Positions 21,957-32,130 of a stretch of DNA of 64,000 bases are shown here, piece by piece; within the stretch, counting starts at the first letter, position 1; every line of letters starts with the position of its first letter. The notes below the pieces were generated by a model, which made no database searches, was not told the DNA's origin, and saw nothing but the letters and a program-made list of their open reading frames with translations. The stretch covers positions 2,614,001 to 2,678,000 of the forward strand of contig JAKZAP010000013.1 in assembly GCA_023053575.1 (NCBI GenBank), read 5' to 3'. The DNA comes from Branchinecta lynchi. Taxonomy: Eukaryota > Arthropoda > Branchiopoda > Anostraca > Branchinectidae. Made by a program: the position numbers and the translations under genes.

Positions 21957-23045
21957 ATGTTCAGTGGATAAACAGTGACGCACGGTATAGAACAGATACC
22001 ATCTTACAGATACAGATACTTAATAAAATAAGTATCCTATCCATCGACAACGAATCCGTCTTCTTTTGTAGAAACGTTTAAACAATGGCTAACGACTCCA
22101 TGCGACTTTCGCTGGTTTTTAATTTGATCATTTCTGATCTCGATTACAACTTTCTATGCTGCAGTATCGAGCACGTGCGAACTTCTGTCTGGGACAACTA
22201 GGCAGCTGCCTGGAGCCCCAGCTCCCGGCCAGGGCAGGGGTGGTAAATGTAAATAATATAATGTGTGAAAACTATAATTGGTTTCAGAACAGACTTTCGA
22301 AGTTCATTTCTATATTTGCCTGTTTTCTACAGAGCAATGTAGCCTACGACAAATAAATAAAAAAATAAAATCAACATTTTTTTGACAACACCAAAAAGAG
22401 GGCTCCGACTCAACCAATTGCCTACAGAGGCCATGAGTCACTATGTTTGGACTTTCGGGGAGGGGTTCTGCAAGGGGCGTAAAAGAAACGGGAGAGATTT
22501 TTCAAGTTGAACAAATTATCGCAGTCAATGCATAGTTGACTTTTGCGGAAACATTTCAGCTATGATTGGAATTTTTCAGTAATAACGAATTTCAATTTAA
22601 ACATTTTCAGTCTCAGGATACGAAAAATGTAAAATCGAGGCAAAATAATAAAAGATTCTTTAGCTGTGCATCTTACTAGGAAATTCCGCTGCGTAACTAA
22701 TCGCAAAACAGAACTCGTCTTTTAATTCCAAATAACGGTTGCGCAGTGTCTTTTGCAGGCTCCAGCAAGCTAAGCGTTCCGAAAAATATCTCCATTAGTC
22801 ACATAAACTGGAATGTATTTTGAACGTAAAAGTACACTGTACTTTACATTTGCAAATTACTGAGCAATTTAGAGCCATCTAGGCCACGAACGCTGTTTCC
22901 TGAACATTCTGTTTTCTTTGCTAGAGATCGTCTAGATCAATTAATTAATCTTATCCGCTAAATATACGAGATGGCAATATCGGAGTACGAGGAAAGGACA
23001 AAAAAAAACTTTTTAACAACAACTCAAATTTTATATATATTCTAG
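21957..23045. other. No recognisable gene
   Basis: No shared repeat or domain-bearing frame seen, except a possible short start ATG at 22971 (MAISEYEERTKKN) without a donor. Confidence 0.4.
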
Positions 23046-23177
23046 TCAGACTGCGTAGCTAGATTGAAGCTCGATTGTGAAATTATTGATGGAACGGAGC
23101 CACTACTGACGGGCGAGGAAATGGTAGAACTGTACAACTGTGTGCTCGGAACTGAGCCAAAACTGCAGATCATTTAA
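23046..23177 (+). CDS. Candidate terminal coding exon
   Basis: The acceptor TTTTATATATATTCTAG is followed by 43 codons and TAA. The peptide reads SDCVARLKLDCEIIDGTEPL then LTGEEMVELYNCVLGTEPKL and QII, with the acidic/hydrophobic composition of a folded protein and no low complexity. It is too short for usual frame lists. I do not recognise the family and found no upstream exon, so the evidence is composition plus the splice site. Confidence 0.35.
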   Translation, partial: SDCVARLKLDCEIIDGTEPLLTGEEMVELYNCVLGTEPKLQII

Positions 23178-23705
23178 TTCACGATTTTCGTCAGCCAACT
23201 CGTTATTTTCCTCTGTTAAAAGTTGGCATCGCATTTCAGACAAATTATGTTCAGACGCAAGAAGATTTTGAGCCATAGATTCGGAACTGTATTGCTTGAA
23301 TGCGGCTCAACTCTAGATTCTACCAAATCTCGGGTAGGTAGCAAACACTGCGCTAAAATGTAGAGTTGTGTCAAATCACTTGTTTTCTTGATTTTTTACT
23401 GAAAACTTTCAAGTCCTTTTGATAGGTTAGTGAACTGACACACTTACTGTGGCGAGCACACCTTTCAATTAATTATATTTATTCGTGTCGTTTTGTTCTG
23501 CACTGATTTCAGTATCAATTCTAGCCTCCGAGGTAACGGATCGGTTGCTTGCTGAGCATTTGGGCCACGCCACCTACTTACTCCCTCTTATTTTTTTTTG
23601 CAACTGAAACAATGGGTTTATCAAACAAACTTCAATGCCCAGCGGCTAACCTGCAAAGGACAAAATAAGATCTTTGGCTAATAAATTTTAAGTTTTCGGT
23701 TGACC
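23178..23705. other. No recognisable gene
   Basis: Nothing assigned on either strand. Confidence 0.4.
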
Positions 23706-23709
23706 TTAA

Positions 23710-24148
23710 AGGACACCTGAATGAAGAATACCAAGTATCATCCCTATCTGTATGACTTCCGTTAACATTGCCTGCAGAAAACCCGATTCAAAAACGAAAT
23801 AGCGTTTCCAAGCTATGATTTTTGCTCCATTTTGCATCTGTCCTTTTTTCAGTACTGAACAATTTTAGGAATGAACAAATGTCTCCAATCAAACCCTCTT
23901 CTGGAATATTTTTTAACCAGTTAAGCCCAAACGTATAAAAAGAAGAAATTCAAATACGATCCGGCCGCGCTGTACAAGATTTAAATGAATTGCGCTTTTT
24001 GTCTTGGAGTCTGCATGTGCAAACCTCCAGAAACGAACATCCATACTTTGAAAACGTCACGCTGAGGAGAAGAATGTTCTCCGTGGCCATGTCTGTAAAT
24101 GCATTCTCCATGGTGTGTTCAAGTATGGTTTCATTCTTCAGGTGTCCT
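23710..24148. mobile_element. Element D: TTAA-target MITE
   Basis: The left end AGGACACCTGAATGAAG and right end CATTCTTCAGGTGTCCT are inverted copies with small indels. TTAA flanks both sides (23706-23709, 24149-24152), as for piggyBac and Kolobok elements. No transposase frame. Confidence 0.8.
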
Positions 24149-24152
24149 TTAA

Positions 24153-24610
24153 AGAAGGAGGCACAAACCCTTGGCTGTATCAGAGAAGCTTGGCGCAGAA
24201 TCGTAAGTTGTGCGAATCCCCTACATAAAAAATCTAACCAGATTCCAGATGCGTTCGCAAATGAAGTATGCTATTAGCCCGCGATTCTGACGTTAATTGC
24301 AGGCGCAATTAGCAGAATATGCGTGCCTAAATTACATACGTCTACTTAAGGCAGTTGGAAGCACAGTGCGTCGTAAAAATTGCATCACTAAACTGAAAGG
24401 CAAGGCTGAACGTTTGTCAGAATTAAATTTTGGTCTTAAATTTTAGTCTGCTCAACTACGAAACAATGTGTCCGTCACTGGAATTTTTTTTTAGGAATAG
24501 TTCAAGTTAAGGAAGAATAGCTGAGGAATATGAGGACGAGTGAGTGTTTCCAGGACACTAAATGACTGGAGTGACATCTCAGATTATCTGTTTGTAGTAG
24601 GCATGAGATA
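24153..24610. other. No recognisable gene
   Basis: Unassigned. The frame at 23990-24277 runs out of element D and is not a gene. Confidence 0.4.
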
Positions 24611-24611
24611 G

Positions 24612-25625
24612 ATGGATAAATAGATAGATAGATAGATATTATTATTGATCCAACTCGTAGCGTCGACATGGCGACCATTCAATTTAAATACTTGAATACT
24701 TGAGTAAAATACCTGAATATTAAAATTTATTGGGCAGAAGGAACATCTTATCACCGAAGTACGGAACTACAAATCGCCCATACGACATACCCACCTTAGC
24801 TGGAAAGAAGAAGAAGAGACAGGTGACTCTAAATCAAAATGCAGAAGAATCTCTACCCTTTAGACGACCCAACCAATCAGCACAAACAGCAGCCATGTCT
24901 AGAATGAAATCACAAGACCATCTTTAACTCCAACCAATTTTCAAAGAAGAAGTTAACAAAATCGGATATTTAAGGAAGAATATTCAGTTTTTCACAAGTT
25001 CATTTTCCAGTTTGAGCGGCTTGAGCCTGAAGAGGACCCTTGCCAAGAAGGGCCGAAATATAGCTCCAATAAAATGTAGCTGACTTATCCGTTTTGCACC
25101 GTCAAATATGATTCGCAGTCAGCTTGGGCCGAAGGAACATCTGATACTTGAATGTATACAATTATTACATAAAAGAAAATAAATCACTTAGAATTCACTT
25201 GTTTTTTCTTAATCTTCTCAGTGAAATATGGTACAAAGGAATTCGAATACCGGTTTGTGCGACATTTAACTGGCACAAGGAGATTTTGATGGCGCGTCCG
25301 TCCTGTCACCGGTGCTAGGTCGGGCAGAATATCTCTATGTTTTTCACTGGCAAGGATTGATCGGCCAAAACTTAAAATTAAGTTTTGCTGGCGGACATGG
25401 AGTGGCAAGTCTTAATAAGAGGAGTGAAGCTTCCTAACCATTGTATTTTAGTCCTAGCATAATGCGGCACGCTCTGATTTGCAGTGATTCAATCTCTTCG
25501 TTATGTTGTATGCTCCTTTGGCCAAAGGGTCCCCAAACTGGGCAGGCATACTTCAGTAGCGGTCGCACGTAAGATGTTTGATACAAGGCCAAAGCATGGA
25601 AAATACATAACAAATACAAGCAGAT
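24612..25625 (-). pseudogene. LINE (L2/CR1-like) 3' remnant, interrupted
   Basis: Minus-strand frames give SYVRPLLKYACPVWGPFG, then EIESLQIRACRIMLGL, and after two frame breaks RTRHQNLLVPVKCRTNRYSN and SFVPYF. This is the usual ending of LINE reverse transcriptase ORFs. The same ending occurs at 34.40-34.51 kb on the plus strand. The 3' terminus (CGACGCTACGAGTTGGATCA then a GATA-type tail) is at 24612-24670. Between them about 0.5 kb is foreign, including a family I copy at 25020-25150. Confidence 0.75.
25020..25150 (+). mobile_element. Family I copy inside LINE remnant
   Basis: Reads ACCCTTGCCAAGAAGGGCCG, AAATATAGC, GTAGCTGACTTATCCGTTTT and GCACCGTCAAATATGATTCG. It separates the LINE coding end from its 3' tail. 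Confidence 0.75.
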
Positions 25626-25699
25626 GTGCGAAAATCAAAACAACCATGACCCCCCTAAAAACCATTTATTATCTCCCCAAGAGACAGATTTTCTGCCTA

Positions 25700-26600
25700 T
25701 AAGAAAGAATGATCTAGACTTTGTATGGTGTTGGTGATTTATTGCTAAATTTCTATTGCTTAGATTTGTAGACTGGTGGATCAGAAAGATCGAATGTATC
25801 AATAGCAAATAAGAAAAAGGCGGGAGGTCATCTGGGTAACTCTAATCTCAATCATAAGCCTATGCCCAAGAAACGAAGGGAGAAGAAACTGCTTCCTATA
25901 GCACTAGAAGCCCACGAGACTTTATATAAACCCGTGAATTCTTCCAGTGCCATTGGAAGAAACTTCTAGAAACGAGGGTCGCCATGTTGAATTAAGCTAC
26001 AATAATAAAAATAATTTATTGAGGCCCGCTAAACAACAAATGAAAGAGCGGAGTAATAGAAAGAAAGAAAAATGATTACACACAAAGAAAACGAAACACT
26101 ATACCAACTTTATAAGACTTATGGGTAAGTTAGACGAGTCAACGGCGATTCGAATGTGTTGAAAGCCCGGGATCTAGCACGCCACTCAATGTCTTCTTTC
26201 TGAAAACAATTTAGGAAAACCAAAACGCACCTTACAAAGGTGTTGTACTATTTTTGTGTTATACTATTTTTGTTAATCTACTATTCCTATTCCTTGCTGC
26301 TATTTTCTTTTTAGTATGAGAAAGGGAGGGTGGTAGACTCCTCGGTAGTCATAAGCTTGAGTAAGAAAATGGGAGATGCCTTAACCACCAGGGCCAAAAC
26401 TTCCAGCTTAAAACGGCTATCGTGGTAGTACTACAAGTGGCAACACTGTTCGTCAGAAGCTTTCTCGTAACGCTTCTAAACTGGTTAGTTTGGGCCAAAG
26501 ACGTATGAAGTCGCGCTGTGTGGCAGAATCATTGGTGGCTAGTAAAAGAAGTAAATAAAAAGAGGAGATGTATTTAACATATGGAAAAAACCTCAAGGTT
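25700..26600. other. Mostly unassigned; LINE-like tail near 26.0 kb
   Basis: At 26000-26100 an AATAATTTATTGAGGCCCGC block with GAGCGGAGTAATAG resembles the reverse LINE ends at 11.15 and 63.2 kb. No gene seen in the rest. Confidence 0.4.
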
Positions 26601-26607
26601 CTAAACG

Positions 26608-26849
26608 CCCGATGAAAAATTTGTAGCCTGCGTAGTTGTGTGACAGTTGTTGTTCTTAAGTAGTAGTATCTAGTAGCATCCTGTCTTGCTCTGGGAGCAT
26701 CCAGTCTTGCTATAATCGCATGCAGTAGAATGCAGTAACACGGTAGCCTTGAAGTAGAAGCATGTAGTAGTGTCAGTTAGTACTCCATGCTACTTTTTCG
26801 TACAACTTCATACTACTATTAGATAGATTGAGATAGATTGTTCATCGGG
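26608..26849. mobile_element. Family M MITE, copy 1
   Basis: Starts CCCGATGAAAAATTTGTAGC and ends GATTGTTCATCGGG, inverted termini of about 9 bp. It shares GTAGTAGTATCTAGTAGCAT and CATGCTACTTTTTCGTAC with the copy nested at 33540-33788. The interior is rich in TAGTAG and CTACT motifs that pair with each other. Confidence 0.8.
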
Positions 26850-27463
26850 CATCCTTTTAAAGTAGTACTAAAAGTGGCAACACTGTTCGTGAAACCTTTC
26901 CAGTAATGCTCTTCCGATTAGTTTCACGTCAAGCTATGGCATACAGTCCAATGGTGTGTCAGAGTTATCGTTGTTTATTATAACTGGGTAAACAAAAGGA
27001 GGAGAGGTCTTTACCACATGGGCAACCCTTCCAGGTTTGAAAAAAACTTTTATGGTACCATTACATACGGCAACACTGAGCACTATGATTACAACCCTTT
27101 CAAGACGCTCCCAATTCACGCAGTTCCATGCCTAGATAGGAACTAAGTCCTATTATCTGGAAGGTTTAGACAGATTTCTCTAGTAGTACCAATATGGCAG
27201 CAGTGTTCGCTGTGTTTACAACCTTCGCGCAACGCTACGAAATGGTCTGTCGAATTTGAAGCCACATTGGCCCAAAAAATATAAGGTAAACTTCCAGGGT
27301 GTCTTCATGGTGCAATGACCGAAAAGAAGCATTTTTGTGATGACTCTACAAGACGTTAAGCTAAATCAGGTTTGGTCGGTTGAGGATTGGACTTCCTGGC
27401 ATGATTCTCCGCATCATCAATTCCATCCGGAAAAGCTGAGATCTTTTCAACTTGATGATTAAA
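26850..27463. other. No recognisable gene
   Basis: GGCAACACTG-type motifs recur at about 26440, 26876, 27069 and 27195, each near CAGGTTT or CTTTC context, suggesting a decayed ~200-300-bp repeat. No coding evidence. Confidence 0.4.
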
Positions 27464-27983
27464 GTGCCGGAAGTCCGGAATCCTGATCGTCTATCCGAAC
27501 ACTTAAATAGGAGATATTCGACTTACCAACTCGGGATATAATATACCTTCTGTTATATTCACCTTCTTCCAAAGTACAAGATACCACCCGAAACTAACCC
27601 AGCTACCTTAAAACTTGCTGAGCCCGCATTTGACAGATGTAGCGTCCACGACACATTCTGACACGCCCTTCTAAGTCTAAACTTCCCGGACTTATTTGAC
27701 CTCGAGTATATTCAACACAGACGGTGCCGGAAGTCCGGAATCCTTGTCGGCTATCCGAACACTTAAATAGGAGATATTCGACTTACCAACTCAGGATATA
27801 ATATACCTTCAGTTATCTTCACCTTCTTCCAAAGGAAAAGATGCCACCCGAAACTAGCCCAGCCACCTTAAAACGTGCTGAGTCCGTCTTTGACAGGTGT
27901 AGCGTCCACGACACATTATGACACGCCACTCTAAGTCTAAACTTCCCGAACTTCTTTGACCTCGAGTATATTTAACACAGACG
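27464..27983 (+). repeat. Tandem duplication, two units of 260 bp
   Basis: GTGCCGGAAGTCCGGAATCC begins at 27464 and again at 27724. Both units continue with CACTTAAATAGGAGATATTC, TGACACGCC and GACCTCGAGTATATT, and end CACAGACG. Differences are scattered single changes. Confidence 0.9.
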
Positions 27984-28047
27984 ACTAGACGGGGACAAGA
28001 CCTGGAATGATAGTAAAGATTAATTCAGTTCATAATGGCGAATTCGT

Positions 28048-28097
28048 GGTAACAACCCGGTTGCTACGTGCTATCCACGTCCCGTTGCTATGGTAAC
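28048..28097 (+). promoter_or_regulatory. X-box-like (RFX) sites
   Basis: GTTGCTATGGTAAC at 28084-28097 fits the RFX X-box pattern of two GTTRCC-type half-sites. A looser pair (GTAACAACCCGGTTGCTAC) lies at about 28049-28067. X-boxes usually sit within about 150 bp upstream of ciliary gene starts; the candidate ATG is at 28150. Confidence 0.4.
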
Positions 28098-28149
28098 GAT
28101 AACAGTCAGACACTTAAAAGCACGCGATTTGAGGATTTCCGTCACTAAC

Positions 28150-28252
28150 ATGGGAAACTTCACGAAGTCTATAAGTGAGGGAGATCCGACGTTTCGACGC
28201 GACAAAAAGAACATAAAACAGAGGGTTAACAAACGTAAACAATCATTTTCGG
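28150..28252 (+). CDS. Candidate first coding exon downstream of X-box
   Basis: ATG at 28150 opens MGNFTKSISEGDPTFRRDKK then NIKQRVNKRKQSFS, followed by donor GTAAGA in phase 1. A glycine at position 2 could be myristoylated if translation starts here. The segment is basic and has no domain I recognise. An upstream in-frame ATG lies inside the X-box. No downstream exon was found. Confidence 0.3.
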
Positions 28253-28309
28253 GTAAGAGACGATATGAGGAAGCTTATGTCTTCTAAATGACATTCTAAT
28301 AAGAAGCTG

Positions 28310-28555
28310 CCAAAATAGTCAGCTACGATGCTTTAGGAGCGATATTCGGCCCTTCTTGGCAAGGGTCTTAGTTAGGATGTCAATCTTCAGGGTCAACGTC
28401 TGGGAAGGAAACAACCTGCAATAAAGGTTGACCCTGAAGACTTACAGCCTGACTAGGACCTTTGCCAAGAAGGGCCGAAATATCGCTGCTAAAGCATCGT
28501 AGCTGACAACCCGTTATGTGCATTATTTGAATATATGTTTCAAAGTCAGCTTGGG
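28310..28555. mobile_element. Family I foldback copy
   Basis: Both arms are present: GTCAGCTACGATGCTTTAGG then GGCCCTTCTTGGCAAGGGTC at the left, and GCCAAGAAGGGCCGAAATAT then TAAAGCATCGTAGCTGAC at the right. Between them a second inverted pair, TCAGGGTCAAC and GTTGACCCTGA, forms an inner stem. Confidence 0.85.
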
Positions 28556-28849
28556 CTCAGGAACCCTTAATTAGTGTTCTTGGGGAGGGGGGGACTGAAC
28601 ACAGTAAATTTACAGTTATTTAGTTTACGAACAAAAAGCAATTAAGGCAAAGGTAAAGCTATTTTTGTGGTGCTTCTTTTACTTTAATAGACATAGTCAT
28701 AAGCTAAAGCTAAGCTATTTTTGGGGCGTCTGAAAGTGGTATGCTTAGTGTTTATTCATTTATGGGATTTGGTTGTTTAGAGTATTTATATTTATAGGAA
28801 ATCTTCTCTTATTAACTGAATTTCTGGTGATAATATTGTCGGTGTTAAA
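28556..28849. other. No recognisable gene
   Basis: AT-rich; AAGCTATTTTTG-like direct repeats at 28657 and 28707 only. Confidence 0.4.
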
Positions 28850-29330
28850 GTTTAACTGAAAAGCAAACCTATTTTTGTGTCATTTAGCTGAATACACTGA
28901 GTTATTTGGATTCTGCTAGGAGATTTTTTTATTTTCCACTATCTGCTCTAGTAGTGAGATTCAGAATATCTACGGCTGTCCCCACAGCGCAAATTCTACT
29001 TTGAGGCGGAATGTTTGAATCTGAACACAAACGCGGCTTTTCAGTGGGCAGTGATAAGTGTGGTGAAAACTGCTTAGTGCCTGAACAAAGAAATTTCATA
29101 AATCTTTTTAGTCAAGCATACGGCACAGGTAATACCACAAATATGACAGCGAAATTCCACTATTTGAAAATTGATTAATTCGTTAATAGCGGAGCAACGA
29201 AGTAACGCATTTTCATCGGGTCTTCAAGCCTCTTAAGGTGAATAAGTGAGGGGTAACAAGACTATCCCATCTCTGCCTTTTTCAGTTAAACTTTAACAAT
29301 TGTGAATGGGCTAATTTTTGGCTAAACGTC
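28850..29330 (+). repeat. Family P dispersed repeat, copy 3
   Basis: AAAGTTTAACTGAAAAGCAA, TACACTGAGTTATTTGGATT and later ACGAAGTAACGCATTTTCAT with GGGGTAACAAGACTATC match the copies at 4.84 and 20.3 kb. Confidence 0.5.
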
Positions 29331-29745
29331 AAAGGCGAATTTCTACCAAGGTCCCAGCCTTGAAGGGGGCCAAAGTGGTAAATGGGAGAATTATGATGTG
29401 TGAAAAAATGTAGGTGGTAAAAAGGATTGTTTTTTTTTGCCAAATTTCTAAAAAAGGGGAACCGACTCTCTTAACTGCCTAGGACTTCTGGATCTCTGCG
29501 TCCAGGAGAGCTAAAAGTGAGTATCTTTTTATAAGAGCTTAGAGTTAATTCGATCTTGTTTTTTCTTGCTTATTAGTTACTTACATATTTTTAATATCCT
29601 TTATAAATTCCCTTCTCGAAACATGTTAGTGCTAAAACAAACGGTAAAACACAGAAGCCTATCCGTACCGTAAACGGTTGTTTGAAACTCACTCCTTGCA
29701 AGTCAATCAGACGTAGTGCCAAGTAATTTTACGGTTATTACACAG
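29331..29745. other. No recognisable gene
   Basis: Nothing assigned. Confidence 0.4.
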
Positions 29746-29898
29746 TCAGACCTTAGCGCCAATACTAAACTCCGTTCGCGACAGATGCTGAAATTAGTGC
29801 ACGACTGTTTTAGAGGAAGTCTGAGTAGTCAAAGCACTGATGACGTCAACAAATTGTCAAATGCTCCAATTTACTCCGTTATCGATATGAGAATATGA
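29746..29898 (+). CDS. Weak candidate terminal exon
   Basis: The acceptor GGTTATTACACAG precedes 50 codons and TGA, reading SDLSANTKLRSRQMLKLVHD, CFRGSLSSQSTDDVNKLSNA and PIYSVIDMRI. The phase (0) does not fit the 28150-28252 exon. No family recognised; could be chance. Confidence 0.2.
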   Translation, partial: SDLSANTKLRSRQMLKLVHDCFRGSLSSQSTDDVNKLSNAPIYSVIDMRI

Positions 29899-30282
29899 TT
29901 TTGTTTTGCGACCATAGATCGATACTTTTCTGATCGTTATGGTGGCTTTTGGGTGCTTGAGTTTTCTTAAGTAAGTATGTTTCATAAATATTTATGACCT
30001 ACGCAAATAATTAAGAAAGTAGTTAAGCGGAGAGAAGCCCTGTTACGGGTCCTAAAAAATATTAAAGCGGAAAGTTTTAGTTCGACATGATTATGGCAGG
30101 TCTATGCGCTCAAAGCAGTATCAATTTCCCCCTCAAAAGGTAGAAATGCCAAAGCGGTACAAACCAAGAAGAAGAAAAAAAAAAACAAGATCCACGTGTG
30201 CCAATATGTATAGATCAGATAAGATTAATCGGCACTTTGAGGCATATTTGGTGCCCCCCCTTTTTTTGTTTAACCGTGCCTA

Positions 30283-30453
30283 CACTATAAAAAAAAATCT
30301 TGCAGTATTTGCTACTGGGATTAATGTTGTCTTTATTGAGATAAGATTATCCCTAATTTGGATTAATTTTTATCACAACAGAGATAAGATTAATCCCAGT
30401 ACGAGTTCCAGTAGCAAATACTGCATCCTTGTTCGGAGAAACTTTTTACAGTG
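30283..30453. mobile_element. Family B MITE, copy 3
   Basis: The left end is CACTATAAAAAAAAATCT, the right end CGGAGAAACTTTTTACAGTG, with TA on both sides (30281-30282, 30454-30455). CAGTATTTGCTACTGGGATT pairs with its complement before the right end. Confidence 0.82.
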
Positions 30454-30592
30454 TATCCAAGTACGGACTTCTTAATCGACCTCTGCTATAAGTCACCGTC
30501 ATGGCGAGACACGATTTTGGGTTTCAGACATTCAAATTTCGATCAAGATGAAAACAAAAATAAAAGAAGAAATCCAAATATTCGGAGGGATC

Positions 30593-30988
30593 GACTGTTC
30601 ACAGGATGGTATATGAAACTCACAATTACCACTGCGAATTAATCACAGATGATTAATTATCGTTCATCGCATAAATTTAGGAATCCCGGTATTGCCAAAT
30701 TCGGAACAAGCGACGAACAAGGGAGTTGGAGACTGTCATTAACAACTGAAGTAGGTGAATGCTTTATTTTTATGGCACTTTAGTTTAGTCCTTAGTTTGG
30801 AGGGATCAACTGTTCACAGGATGCGACTGCAAATGAACAGACGATTAATTTCGTCCATGGCAGAAATTTAGGAATCCCGGCATTGCCAAATTCGAAACAG
30901 GCCACGAACAAGGGAGTTAGAGACTCTGTAATTAACAACGGAAGTAGGTGAATGCATGTGCTACATTATTTCCTGTGGTACTTTAGTA
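30593..30988 (+). repeat. Tandem duplication, two units of about 206 bp
   Basis: GGAGGGATCGACTGTTCACA at 30593 and GGAGGGATCAACTGTTCACA at 30799 begin units that share AAATTTAGGAATCCCGG, CGAACAAGGGAGTT, AAGTAGGTGAATGC and GGCACTTTAG or GGTACTTTAG. Confidence 0.85.
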
Positions 30989-31320
30989 GAAGGGAAAGTA
31001 ACATTTGTCAGGAAGTAGAATTGATTTAAAGTAGAAACAGCATATTTCGAGACCACCTTTATCCGTAAAGCAAGACACAAAAACTAACGATTGGTCATTT
31101 GAGCGATCGTGAAATATAAGGTAAAAACCAAGTCCAATATCTAACGAGTATACTTGGCAGGCAGATTCAAAAGACAGACTTATAGAAAAAATCCTTAATT
31201 TACAGCATTAAGAACTACAAAATAACGACGACGAATTGCGGTACGCAAAGTGTCGAATAATGTTTTCCTCCGAAATTTAAAGTATCGTGATTCGGTTTAA
31301 AAGTAGGTTACTGAAAGCCA
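30989..31320. other. No recognisable gene
   Basis: Nothing assigned on either strand. Confidence 0.4.
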
Positions 31321-31323
31321 AAA

Positions 31324-31405
31324 ATGCTCCTCAGCCGGGATTTGAAGCCTGGACTCTCTGCTTACAAGGCAGGCGCTCTTGCCATTTGCTCTTTACTAAG
31401 ACTCC
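31324..31405 (-). pseudogene. tRNA-Thr(TGT)-like sequence
   Basis: On the minus strand ATGGCAAGAGCGCC resembles an A box, CCTGCCTTGTAAGCAGA an anticodon arm with loop CTTGTAA (anticodon TGT), and GGCTTCAAATCC a B box. The acceptor stem pairs poorly (GGAGTCT against a GCTGAGGAGC end) and the D-arm region is several bases too long. A tRNA pseudogene or the head of a tRNA-derived SINE fits best. Confidence 0.45.
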
Positions 31406-31500
31406 GGCAATGGAGTCCTAGACTTCTTAATTGTTCTAAAAAAAAATGTTTCTGGTTTATCGGTCAGGGTAAAAGTCCCTTGTGTAATGTGCCATCCAGA

Positions 31501-31633
31501 CCCGTATCCAGGAATTTATTTCAAGGGGGGTCGGGGGGGTGTGCCTTTAGGGAGGGGGGGTGCCTGCGGGTCGGACAAAAAAGTACAAAAAGACATAGAT
31601 TTAGGGTTCATCGCCACCCCCCCTGGATACGGC
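31501..31633. mobile_element. Family L element, short copy
   Basis: CCCGTATCCAGGAATTTATT at the left, CCCCCTGGATACGG at the right, with G runs and GTCGGACAAAAAAGTACAAA between. The AAAGCCTATAAAAA part of the full copy is missing. Confidence 0.8.
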
Positions 31634-31974
31634 CCTGGTGCCATCTATTTACTATTATCCTGATCGGGGATTATCCTCATCTCCCACTTCACTCAGTTTC
31701 CAAAAACGAACGGACACATAAATGTCAAGTTAGCTCTCTTTGGCCAAGAATATATGCTATATAATAACCGTCATGATTTTATGAATCAATTTTAGTAAAA
31801 GATAGAGTCAGACTACCATAAACGACTACCCTGGGGTTAGTCACCAAGAACGAAGTGTACGAGCTACATTGTCAGCAAAGACTCTTTGAAAATACTTTTA
31901 CTTTGTGATACGTAGAAATAATTTCGGATACTTCGAGGTAGCTTACATTGAGATACAGTAGAGGTATGAGAGAG
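31634..31974. other. No recognisable gene
   Basis: Unassigned; TACTTCGAGGTAGC near 31935 resembles the motifs at 32.5 kb. Confidence 0.35.
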
Positions 31975-31979
31975 AGACA

Positions 31980-32130
31980 ATTTCATTACAAACAGTGTAC
32001 ATATGTGAAAAGGGGCCACCCCATAAGGCTTTCGCCTGTCCTAAGGGGGAGACCCCAAATCAAACAACATTCAAACATTCATACATAAGCACTCGTCCAA
32101 ACAAACATGAGACAAGATCACATGAAAAAA
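31980..32130 (-). repeat. Dispersed repeat, reverse partner of 9.72 kb
   Basis: ACATATGTGAAAAGGGGCCA, AAGGCTTTCGCCTGTCCTAA and GGGGGAGACCCC followed by CACTCGTCCAAACAAACATG are the reverse complement of 9722-9865. The shared frame through it ([14 protein letters not shown]) is on the antisense side of the inferred LINE 3' end. Confidence 0.55.

Noticed and set aside
30104..30475. 123-codon plus frame
   Set aside because: It runs across a family B MITE and a poly-A stretch, so it is not a conserved gene.
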